A stretch of DNA of 10,912 nucleotides. Source: Actinomycetes bacterium. Lineage in GTDB: Bacteria; Actinomycetota; Acidimicrobiia; Acidimicrobiales; Bog-793. This document shows positions 5,929-10,912 of the stretch, piece after piece. The DNA lies in the NCBI GenBank assembly GCA_021785095.1, contig JAJYGM010000405.1:1-10912 (forward strand). The letters run 5' to 3'. The notes under the pieces are model-generated. The model was not told the DNA's origin. It searched no databases and saw only the letters and a program-made list of their open reading frames with translations. Numbering within the stretch: the stretch's first letter is position 1; each line of letters starts with the position of its first letter. The translations under genes and the position numbers were made by a program.

Positions 5929-6269
5929 CTCGCCGCCAGCGCCAGCGGCTGGAGGACATCCTCGTCGCCATCGAGTCGATCCGTCACCACCTGGAGCGGG
6001 GGGACCTCGAAGACGGCCTGGTGTTCGATGCCGTCCGAGTGCGGTTGATCGAGATCGGGGAGGCGGTGTCGGCGGTGAAGTCGCTGCCCGCCGACGTGCT
6101 CGCACAGGAACTGACGCTGCCCCGGTCGCAGATCTCCGCCATGCGGGACCGACTCGCGCATCGCTACTTCGACACGTCGCACGCCATCGTGCGCGCCACG
6201 GTCGACCGCGATCTCCCAGACCTCGAGGGGGCCGTGCGGTGCCTCGCTGCCAGCATCGGGGACAACTGA
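5925..6269 (+). CDS. hepT: HepT-like HEPN ribonuclease toxin (DUF86 family)
   Basis: The product has 114 residues, with a GTG start overlapping the antitoxin stop by four bases, so the two are translationally coupled. The all-helical HEPN fold shows the usual start (LEDILVAIESIRHHL), a central helix (VRVRLIEIGEAVSAV) and the catalytic RX4HXY motif intact as RDRLAHRY (Arg74, His79, Tyr81), followed by the typical end, IVRATVDRDLPDLEGAV. HepT toxins act as RNases; the motif Tyr is the residue AMPylated by MntA. In other members the central block often reads ...PW..I.GMRN; here PRSQISAMRD. All key residues are present, so it is probably active unless modified. A GC-rich hairpin follows the stop directly. 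Confidence 0.92.
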   Translation: MTRRQRQRLEDILVAIESIRHHLERGDLEDGLVFDAVRVRLIEIGEAVSAVKSLPADVLAQELTLPRSQISAMRDRLAHRYFDTSHAIVRATVDRDLPDLEGAVRCLAASIGDN

Positions 6270-6274
6270 CCGAG

Positions 6275-6287
6275 GGCCCACCGGGCC
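6275..6287 (+). terminator. GC hairpin after hepT
   Basis: GGCCC-ACC-GGGCC forms a five-pair GC stem starting 5 bases after the hepT stop. There is no T-run, so it would be at best a pause or factor-dependent terminator. Confidence 0.3.
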
Positions 6288-6348
6288 GAGCGCTCGTCTC
6301 CACCTCGCGTGGACGCCAGGACCACACGCTTCGGCGGGGCTAAACGGG

Positions 6349-6370
6349 ACTGAACGCAATACCGTTCAGT
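6349..6370. promoter_or_regulatory. 22-base palindrome, TetR-operator-like
   Basis: ACTGAACG (6349-6356) and CGTTCAGT (6363-6370) are perfect inverted arms with a 6-base spacer. No T-run follows. The TGAAC...GTTCA form is common among operators of TetR-family repressors. It lies 53 bases before the small ORF at 6424. No TetR gene is in the window. It could also form an RNA hairpin. Confidence 0.45.
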
Positions 6371-6423
6371 TGGGTCCGCAGGTTCCTGATGATGGCCGGC
6401 CCGGTTGGCTGGGGTCAGTCCCG

Positions 6424-6618
6424 ATGATGTGTGCGCTTGACGTACTTGCGCTTGAGTGGGTGGACCCCGCTATCCAAGTACCCCAGAACCTCGTCACCGA
6501 AAAGATTCGACGCATCGCCCAGGGTGCGGAATTCCCAGAAGTACAGGCTGCGCCTATTGCTCCGATCGGGGGTTCGATGGGACGACTGCTCGAATTAGGG
6601 GCCATCACCTACGGCTGA
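6424..6618 (+). CDS. Small ORF, 64 residues, unknown
   Basis: Tandem ATGs at 6424 and 6427 open a 64-codon frame whose sequence looks protein-like (ALDVLALEWVDPAIQVPQNL, later EKIRRIAQGAEFPEVQ and GGSMGRLLELGAITYG). Codon choice is less GC-biased than in the neighbours. No convincing ribosome site is seen. There is no signal peptide or membrane segment. The size and the Gly-rich end vaguely recall precursor peptides, but no modifying enzymes are nearby. It may equally be a remnant from the mobile segment or non-coding. Confidence 0.33.
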   Translation: MMCALDVLALEWVDPAIQVPQNLVTEKIRRIAQGAEFPEVQAAPIAPIGGSMGRLLELGAITYG

Positions 6619-6704
6619 TCTCGGACAGCAACAAGAAGTGCTACTGTTATGCTAGCCCTCATTGAGTAAAGTATAGATAAAGCGATCGGAGGCGGGAATT
6701 CAAG

Positions 6705-6956
6705 ATGCCGAAGCTAACATCAACACATCCTTCACTACGGGAAGGATTGCTTCGAAGAGAGGTACAAATCCGCATCGGTCTATTGTTCACACTATTCGTT
6801 GAGTTATTATCCTTCGCCTTTATGGCCTCAGGAGCGTTCCAATCGAGAACTGCTTTGTGGGTATATTCAGGAACAACGGTCTCCGTCGGCTTGGTTGTCA
6901 TCATGGCAGTTCTCTGGGCGCACAGAGGATCCACAAATGGGAGAATTCATCGGTAA
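6705..6956 (+). CDS. Small two-helix membrane protein, 83 residues, in a lower-GC patch
   Basis: The ATG at 6705 has GGAGG 12 bases upstream, a longish gap. A basic amphipathic N-terminus (~1-23) leads into two hydrophobic helices, residues ~24-45 (LLFTLFVELLSFAFMASGAF) and ~51-72 (including VSVGLVVIMAVLWAH), then a short basic tail. Both termini are predicted cytoplasmic by the positive-inside rule. Codon use has many A/T third positions (TTA, CTA, ATT), unlike the GC-ending codons of all other genes here, pointing to recent transfer. I recognise no family. Hydrophobicity and the ribosome site are the support. Confidence 0.55.
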   Translation: MPKLTSTHPSLREGLLRREVQIRIGLLFTLFVELLSFAFMASGAFQSRTALWVYSGTTVSVGLVVIMAVLWAHRGSTNGRIHR

Positions 6957-7252
6957 TTGTAGACCATATCGCACGGACGGGTCGTATTCTTACTGATCGA
7001 TCGATGCGGTAGAGGCTATCCGGCCAGAGCACGCTTGTAATATCCCTCAGATGAGGGCATCTCTGCAGCGTGTAATCGAGCGGTCGCGACAGCCAGATTG
7101 TCCAATCGATCTGTGGGCGCCCCGACCAGGGCTTGACGCGAGAAGCGCCATTCTCCGCCTACGCTTTCGGAGTGCTCGACGGCTTGAAGCCGAGGCAAGG
7201 AGGATGGCGTTCTCCCATCCACGTATGGCGCGGTCAGCTCGGTGCCCACCGG
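6957..7252. other. No supportable gene
   Basis: Composition rises back to high GC across this stretch. Frames on both strands look like shadows. A small hairpin (CCCTC-AGAT-GAGGG, near 7044-7057) and a GATC triple near 6995-7007 are the only patterns I noticed. Confidence 0.35.
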
Positions 7253-7650
7253 GTGAGGGTGATCGAGTCGATCGACGTCGGCGAAGAGGCGGAATCCGTG
7301 GTCATCCGCGCCTCTCCGAGGTCGTCAATCAATCGCCGATGCGGGATCTTCGGGTGCCGTGATCCCGGCAGCGACCAGGGGCAAGGCCGACGGAATCGGC
7401 GGGCACTGGACCTCGGTGTGCGACTCTGTCACCTGCAGTCCGACGTTCCCGGGGTCGCGTGTCCCGAACGCGGCCCAACGGTCGACCAGGTGCCCTGGGC
7501 CCGCTGCGGCGCGGGCATGCCGGGACTTCGGCGGCCAGGTCGCCTGGTCGGTGACCCACGCATCGCAGTTGGCCGTCTCGGGGTTGTTGCGGGTGGCATG
7601 GCGGACGGTCGGTTCGGCTACCGCGCGGGTGGTCGCAGATGCCCGGGCGA
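7253..7650 (+). pseudogene. ISL3-family transposase remnant (frameshifted, truncated)
   Basis: Reading from GTG at 7253, the sequence follows the N-terminal half of actinobacterial ISL3 transposases: a strand segment (VRVIESIDVGEEAESVVIRA), a zinc-finger part (RRCGIFGCRDPGSDQGQGRR), then RALDLG, VACPERGPTVDQVPWARCGAG. Near 7515-7525 the match jumps one frame, and continues as RDFGGQVAWSVTHASQLAVS, GLLRVAWRTVGSATARVVAD. Family sequence (from memory) has PWARHGA..TRDF..QVAW here, so about one base has been lost. The match ends near 7646; the catalytic DDE domain that should begin shortly after (the IGIDE region) is missing. No terminal inverted repeats were found. It is a dead fragment, evidence of past insertion. 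Confidence rests on the continuous two-frame alignment to the remembered family pattern. Confidence 0.8.
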
Positions 7651-7909
7651 CGTACGGGTGGCGGTGCTTCACATCCTGCAACGATGGATCGACCGGCATG
7701 GGCGGGGCAATGCCGACGCCGGGATGGATGCAGGGCAGTAGCACCGTCGGATGCCTGGTCGCGGCTGCCGGCCGCCGACGAGTGACGCCGGACCGGGAGG
7801 CGCGAAGCCCGCGATGGACGAGCGCCGGCTTCTCTGCCTACCCTCGGTCGACGACCACCGGGTCGCATCGCATGTCGATGCTCCCTCGGGGGGAGGTGGA
7901 GGAACCGCC
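7651..7909. other. No supportable gene; leader of the hydrolase gene
   Basis: The frame of the downstream hydrolase is open back to 7751, but that part is Arg/Pro/Gly-rich and lacks a ribosome site. The GGAGGA at 7898-7903 fixes the hydrolase start at 7910. Nothing else is recognised. Confidence 0.4.
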
Positions 7910-8977
7910 GTGAACGACGACCGGAAGCCGATGGTCCTGCGTGCGGAACGGCAGGTGTTGCGGCTGCTCGGAGCGTTACCTGAACGGGTCCAACGCCGTC
8001 TCGCCGGCGCGCCGGTCCGCATCGACGGCCAGCAGCTTCGGCCTGAGGTGCAGGTGGCACTCAGGTTGATGAAGGTGGCGGCGGGCAAGACGTTCGAGCA
8101 GTTGCCTCTTGCCGAAGGCCGCGCGCAGATCAGCGCCGAGGCATGGGTGTTCGGTGACGAGCCACCGGTCGATTCGGTGGCGGAGATCACGATCCCCGGG
8201 GCCGATGGAACGATGATCCCCGGCCGCGTGTACCGGCCGTCGGGACTGCCGGACAACGCTGCCATCCTCGTCTACTTCCACGGCGGTGGATGGGTGCTGG
8301 GTGGGTTGGATGCTGCCGACTCGGCTTGCCGCGTCCTGGCCAACCACGCCGGAATCGCCGTCCTGTCCGTCGACTACCGCCTGGCGCCCGAGCATCCATA
8401 CCCTGCCGCCATCGACGACGCCCTGGCGGCGTTCCGTCACGTCGTCGCCGATGCCGCCGATCTCCGTATTGACCCGTCGCGGATCGCGGTTGGCGGCGAG
8501 AGCGCCGGCGGCAACATCGCGGCCGTCCTGGCACGGCTCGCCACCGTCGACCCGAACGTGGGATCGCCGCCGGCGTTCCAATTGTTGTTCATGCCGGTGA
8601 CCGACCTGTCGAAGAAGCATCGGTCCTACGAGCTGTTCGCCGACGGGTTCTTCCTCACCGACGCCCAGATGGACTGGTACAAGGCCCGTTACCTCGGTGA
8701 TCCGGCACAGGCAGCCGACCCACGTGTCTCCCCCCTGCTGGCCGAGGACCTGTCCGGCCTTCCACCCGCGTACATCGTCACGGCCGGCTTCGACCCGTTG
8801 CGCGACGAAGGTGAGGCATACGCGCGCCGGCTCGCCGACGCCCACGTGCCGACGGCGCACCGCCGACTCGACGGGTGCATCCACGGCATCGTCAATGCGA
8901 CCGGAGTGAGCGCGGCGGCGAGGGACGCGCTGGTCGAAGCGGCCGGTGCGCTGCGGGTCGGACTCGCGCCGCGATGA
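7910..8977 (+). CDS. HSL-family alpha/beta hydrolase (esterase/lipase)
   Basis: The product has 355 residues from GTG at 7910, chosen because GGAGGA lies 6 bases upstream. The hormone-sensitive-lipase (bacterial family IV) features are complete: HGGGW (124-128) forms the oxyanion hole, GESAGG (196-201) holds nucleophile Ser198, Asp295 in GFDPLRDEG and His325 in CIHG complete the triad. DYRLAPEHPYPAAIDD (155-170) and DPSRIAVGG are typical flanking blocks. An N-terminal ~110-residue cap covers the active site. Such enzymes hydrolyse short-chain acyl esters; the substrate cannot be told. The usual H-G-F after the catalytic His is H-G-I here, a minor change. There is no signal peptide, so it is likely cytoplasmic. 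It is probably monocistronic and is convergent with the HMA gene, separated by a shared hairpin. Confidence 0.93.
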   Translation: MNDDRKPMVLRAERQVLRLLGALPERVQRRLAGAPVRIDGQQLRPEVQVALRLMKVAAGKTFEQLPLAEGRAQISAEAWVFGDEPPVDSVAEITIPGADGTMIPGRVYRPSGLPDNAAILVYFHGGGWVLGGLDAADSACRVLANHAGIAVLSVDYRLAPEHPYPAAIDDALAAFRHVVADAADLRIDPSRIAVGGESAGGNIAAVLARLATVDPNVGSPPAFQLLFMPVTDLSKKHRSYELFADGFFLTDAQMDWYKARYLGDPAQAADPRVSPLLAEDLSGLPPAYIVTAGFDPLRDEGEAYARRLADAHVPTAHRRLDGCIHGIVNATGVSAAARDALVEAAGALRVGLAPR

Positions 8978-9007
8978 CGGCACCCTGATCCGCCACGTGG
9001 CCGTCAC

Positions 9008-9021
9008 GCCCGCTTTCGGGC
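9008..9021. terminator. Hairpin between convergent genes
   Basis: GCCCG-CTTT-CGGGC forms a five-pair stem with a four-base loop, directly abutting the HMA stop and 30 bases past the hydrolase stop. Its position between convergent genes suggests a bidirectional terminator, although neither side has a T-run. CACGTG-like hexamers flank it on both sides and could extend a weak outer stem. Confidence 0.4.
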
Positions 9022-9312
9022 CTACGTCACGTGCCCGTGGGAGCGACCATTCGCCACCGGGCACCCGTCGGCGTGGTGACCATCGACGGCGACCATCTCC
9101 GGCTCACCGTTGGCGGCGATGTAGATGCCCCGGCCGGAGGCGGTGACCATCGAAATGAGGGCATCCGGGTCGGTGTCGTGATCGACGACGAGGCAGCCCG
9201 AGGCAAAATCGGACTGCACGTTCCGGACAGCGGCAATGGAGCGCAGCCTGGCCAGCAAGGCGTTGTGGCAGTGCGTGCAGTTGCCGTTCTCGAGGGCGAT
9301 GAGCGTTCTCAT
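9022..9312 (-). CDS. Heavy-metal-associated (HMA-like) domain protein
   Basis: The product has 96 residues; the ATG at 9312 has AGGAGGT 6 bases upstream. The first ~65 residues follow a ferredoxin-like HMA pattern: NCTHCHNALLARLRSIAAVR (Cys12, Cys15, with extra His14 and His16), then VQSDFASGCLVVDHDTDPDA and ALISMVTASGRGI. Classic copper-binding domains have MxCxxC at this point; here it is ENGNCTHC, so the metal loop differs and binding preference is unsure. The C-terminal tail (~77-96) contains a further Cys84 and four His (GHHADGC, SHGH), which could add metal ligands. It probably acts as a cytosolic metal-binding or redox protein. It follows the NHL-repeat gene by 85 bases on the same strand and likely shares its promoter. 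Confidence 0.78.
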   Translation of the reverse strand: MRTLIALENGNCTHCHNALLARLRSIAAVRNVQSDFASGCLVVDHDTDPDALISMVTASGRGIYIAANGEPEMVAVDGHHADGCPVANGRSHGHVT

Positions 9313-9397
9313 GGTGGCACCTCCTGGAGCCGAGGGAGGCGGTTGGGGGGACGCTCGTGGCGTCCGGCGGTGGGCCCGCCCCGGGATCGCCCGCCGG

Positions 9398-10486
9398 TCA
9401 TCGCCCCGCTCGCAGCGCGACGAGGCAGGTGCCCGGCCGCAGCTCCTCGTCGAGGACGTCGGCAGCCGTCACTGCGCCACCCGCAGCGACGGCGACGGCA
9501 ACGGGCCAGTGCCGGCCCGCACATCGCAACACGGTGGTGCTCCTGCCGTGCGAGTCGATCCGGCGCAGGGTGCCATTGCCGTGGTCGGCCACCCACACGC
9601 CACCGTCGTGGCTGGCGGCGATGCCCGTCGGCCAGCGCAGTCCGACCTCTGCTCCGGTGCCGTCGGCATCGCCACCCGGCGCCATCCCGGCGAGCGTCGT
9701 GGCCACACCGTCGGGGGTCACGCGGCGGACGGAGTTGTTCCCGGTGTCGGCGACATAGCAGGACCCGTCGTCGCCGACGTCGAGGGACGAAGGTTCGCGG
9801 AAGCGGGCATCGGGCCCGCTCCCGTCAGCATGCCCGTAGATCGATCCGGCAAGGGTGGTTACGATCCCGCCGGGTGAGATCGCCCGGATGCAGTGGTTCC
9901 CGGTGTCGGCCACGTACCAGGTCCCGTCGGGGCCTATCGCCACGTCGGAGGGATACCGGAACTGCGCCTCGCCGGCCGGGCCGTCGCGGTGGCCATAGGT
10001 GCTTCCGGCGACGATGGTGCACGCGCCGGTGGGCGCAATGGCCCACACGCGATGTCCGGTGCTGTCAGCCACGGCGAGCGTTCCCCTCTCGTCCACCGCC
10101 AGTCCTGCCGGCGATCGAGGCGTCATCCCGTGTTCATCCACCGGCGCCACACCCGGAAGGACCACACCGCCGCTCACGTCCCGCGCGTCGATGCGCCAGA
10201 TGCGCCCGGAGGACGGCGACGACACGAACACCGCGCCGTCCGGTCCGACGGCGATCCCCCCGGGCCGACCGCCGAAGGTGTGGTGCGGCTCGCCACAGGT
10301 GCACACTGCTGGCTCCCACGCGGACTTGAGGTGCGGGCGGTTCTCTGGCGGTTGGCGCAATCCGACCGAGGTCGGAGGTCCGTCCATCCGTTCCACCTCC
10401 TGGCCGCTGTTGCGCCGGGACGCCGAGGACGGGGAGATCCGGTCGCTACCGGAGGCTGTGGAGGCAGTTCGGGAGATCCGTGCCAT
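9398..10486 (-). CDS. NHL-repeat beta-propeller protein
   Basis: The product has 362 residues; the ATG at 10486 has GAGGAGG 5 bases upstream. After a Ser/Arg-rich ~55-residue N-terminus with no signal peptide, an unusual motif CTCGEPHH (Cys61, Cys63, His68, His69) precedes the propeller. NHL repeats then recur about every 50 residues: starts near 72, 127, 178, 231 and 285, with a degenerate sixth near 328. The best are YVADTGNHCIRAISPGGIVT and YVADTGNNSVRRVTPDGVAT. Six-bladed NHL propellers act as binding platforms or, in some cases, enzymes (peptidyl-alpha-hydroxyglycine lyase, strictosidine synthase-like). No enzyme-specific residues stand out. Association with the HMA gene and the Cys/His motif suggest metal sensing or handling, which is inference. 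Its promoter has an inverted repeat over the -10, so it is probably regulated. Confidence 0.88.
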   Translation of the reverse strand: MARISRTASTASGSDRISPSSASRRNSGQEVERMDGPPTSVGLRQPPENRPHLKSAWEPAVCTCGEPHHTFGGRPGGIAVGPDGAVFVSSPSSGRIWRIDARDVSGGVVLPGVAPVDEHGMTPRSPAGLAVDERGTLAVADSTGHRVWAIAPTGACTIVAGSTYGHRDGPAGEAQFRYPSDVAIGPDGTWYVADTGNHCIRAISPGGIVTTLAGSIYGHADGSGPDARFREPSSLDVGDDGSCYVADTGNNSVRRVTPDGVATTLAGMAPGGDADGTGAEVGLRWPTGIAASHDGGVWVADHGNGTLRRIDSHGRSTTVLRCAGRHWPVAVAVAAGGAVTAADVLDEELRPGTCLVALRAGR

Positions 10487-10515
10487 GTCGCCTCCTCTCC
10501 GACTGCGTCACTACG

Positions 10516-10542
10516 TTCTAGTATATCTAAATAACACTAGAA
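10516..10542 (-). promoter_or_regulatory. Promoter and operator of the NHL-HMA operon
   Basis: TTCTAGT (10516-10522) and ACTAGAA (10536-10542) are perfect inverted 7-base arms with a 13-base AT-rich spacer. On the minus strand TATACT, a near-consensus -10, lies at 10525-10520, overlapping one arm. The matching -35 region is weak (GTGTTT). A bound protein would block or replace polymerase contact, typical for a repressed or activator-dependent promoter. The AT-richness stands out in this GC-rich window. Confidence 0.6.
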
Positions 10543-10559
10543 AAACACTGGACATCGAC

Positions 10560-10912
10560 TCACGACCGGCGGATCGTGCGGCGTGGCGCCGGGGGCCTCG
10601 CCCGCTCGGTCGTGTCGTCGTGGCTCCCGGAGGTGGGGCCGAGGTGACCTCCGGCTTCCAGGCGGTCCAGGAGGAGGTGGAGGTAGACGAGACCGGCATA
10701 CGGCCACCATCGCCGCGCCAGCCGGGCGACGTCCGTGTAACCGCCCCCCGCACCCAGGCCGAAGTGCCGGCGGAGGCCGTTCTGCGCACCGATGTCGTCA
10801 CCGGGGAGGACCTCTAGCCGTCCGAGACCGCGGAGCAGCGTGTACTCGGCGCTCCATCTCCCGATCCCCGGCAGTGCCACCAGTGCGTCTCGAGCGGTCA
10901 CGTCCTCCGAGC
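10560..10912 (-). CDS. AlkA-type DNA-3-methyladenine glycosylase, C-terminal part
   Basis: The frame is open to the right edge; the GTG at 10901 lies inside the domain (upstream codons continue it), so the gene's 5' part is outside the window. The helix-hairpin-helix ALPGIGRWSAEY and the following LLRGLGRLEVLPGDDIGAQN match the AlkA (3-methyladenine DNA glycosylase II) signature. By analogy with Escherichia coli AlkA, the second Asp of GDD is the catalytic residue that helps cleave the N-glycosyl bond of alkylated purines. ARRWWPYAGLVYLHLLLDRL is the usual C-terminal helix. A ~35-residue polar tail follows, longer than typical. No Fe-S cysteines are present, as expected for this branch. It lies upstream of the NHL gene on the same strand but is separated from it by a promoter. 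Confidence 0.85.
   Translation of the reverse strand, partial: SEDVTARDALVALPGIGRWSAEYTLLRGLGRLEVLPGDDIGAQNGLRRHFGLGAGGGYTDVARLARRWWPYAGLVYLHLLLDRLEAGGHLGPTSGSHDDTTERARPPAPRRTIRRS

Noticed and set aside
5560..6327. Minus-strand open frames over mntA-hepT
   Set aside because: Both strands are open because of GC bias; the plus strand carries intact MNT and HEPN motifs with a GTGA overlap.
7016..7249. Minus-strand 77-codon frame
   Set aside because: Parts look protein-like (ALVGAPTDRLDNLAVATARL), but there is no ribosome site, no family match, and it lies in a decayed region; not enough to call.
7325..7744. Minus-strand 139-codon frame
   Set aside because: It is antisense to the ISL3 transposase remnant, which matches the family in two plus-strand frames.
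7976..9064. Minus-strand 362-codon frame
   Set aside because: It is antisense to the HSL-family hydrolase with full catalytic triad.
9031..10329. Plus-strand 432-codon frame, the longest in the window
   Set aside because: Extremely Arg/Pro-rich and antisense to the NHL and HMA genes; a typical GC-rich shadow.

Overview
The window is high-GC DNA with many GTG starts, short intergenic gaps, AGGAGG-type ribosome sites and at least one apparently leaderless gene. Together with the protein families present this suggests an Actinomycetota-like bacterium; I cannot go below phylum from sequence alone. No rRNA, tRNA or CRISPR array was seen.

Left part (1-3674). A minus-strand run of four genes, all reading toward position 1, codes for a 57-residue hydrophobic protein, a GIY-YIG-type nuclease domain protein, a 106-residue helical protein of unknown function, and a protein with an HhH-GPD-like C-terminal motif that runs off the left edge. 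Divergent from them, across a short AT-richer region with inverted repeats, lies an XRE-HTH/ImmA-IrrE metalloprotease gene followed 12 bases later by a PIN-domain protein: a probable type II toxin-antitoxin-like pair.

Middle part (3675-7909). After a non-coding stretch come a carboxymuconolactone decarboxylase-family gene with a palindrome in its presumed promoter, a convergent small membrane protein gene, and a clear HTH-MntA/HepT (nucleotidyltransferase/HEPN) toxin-antitoxin operon joined by a GTGA overlap. Beyond it, base composition falls around 6600-7070. That part holds a 22-base palindrome, two small ORFs (one coding for a two-helix membrane protein) and then a frameshifted, truncated ISL3-family transposase. 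This reads as a mobile or decaying accessory segment.

Right part (7910-10912). This part looks more like housekeeping or stress functions: an HSL-type alpha/beta hydrolase, then convergently a probable two-gene operon coding for an NHL-repeat beta-propeller protein and a small heavy-metal-associated (HMA-like) protein rich in Cys and His. The operon has its own promoter, whose -10 lies inside an inverted repeat. The C-terminal part of an AlkA-type DNA glycosylase lies at the right edge.

Overall, two toxin-antitoxin-type modules, an orphan nuclease cluster and transposase debris within about 7.6 kb make the left two thirds look like a defence/mobile island. The best candidate for something undescribed is the four-gene minus-strand cluster beside the ImmA/PIN pair. 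The second is the NHL-HMA pair with its operator.
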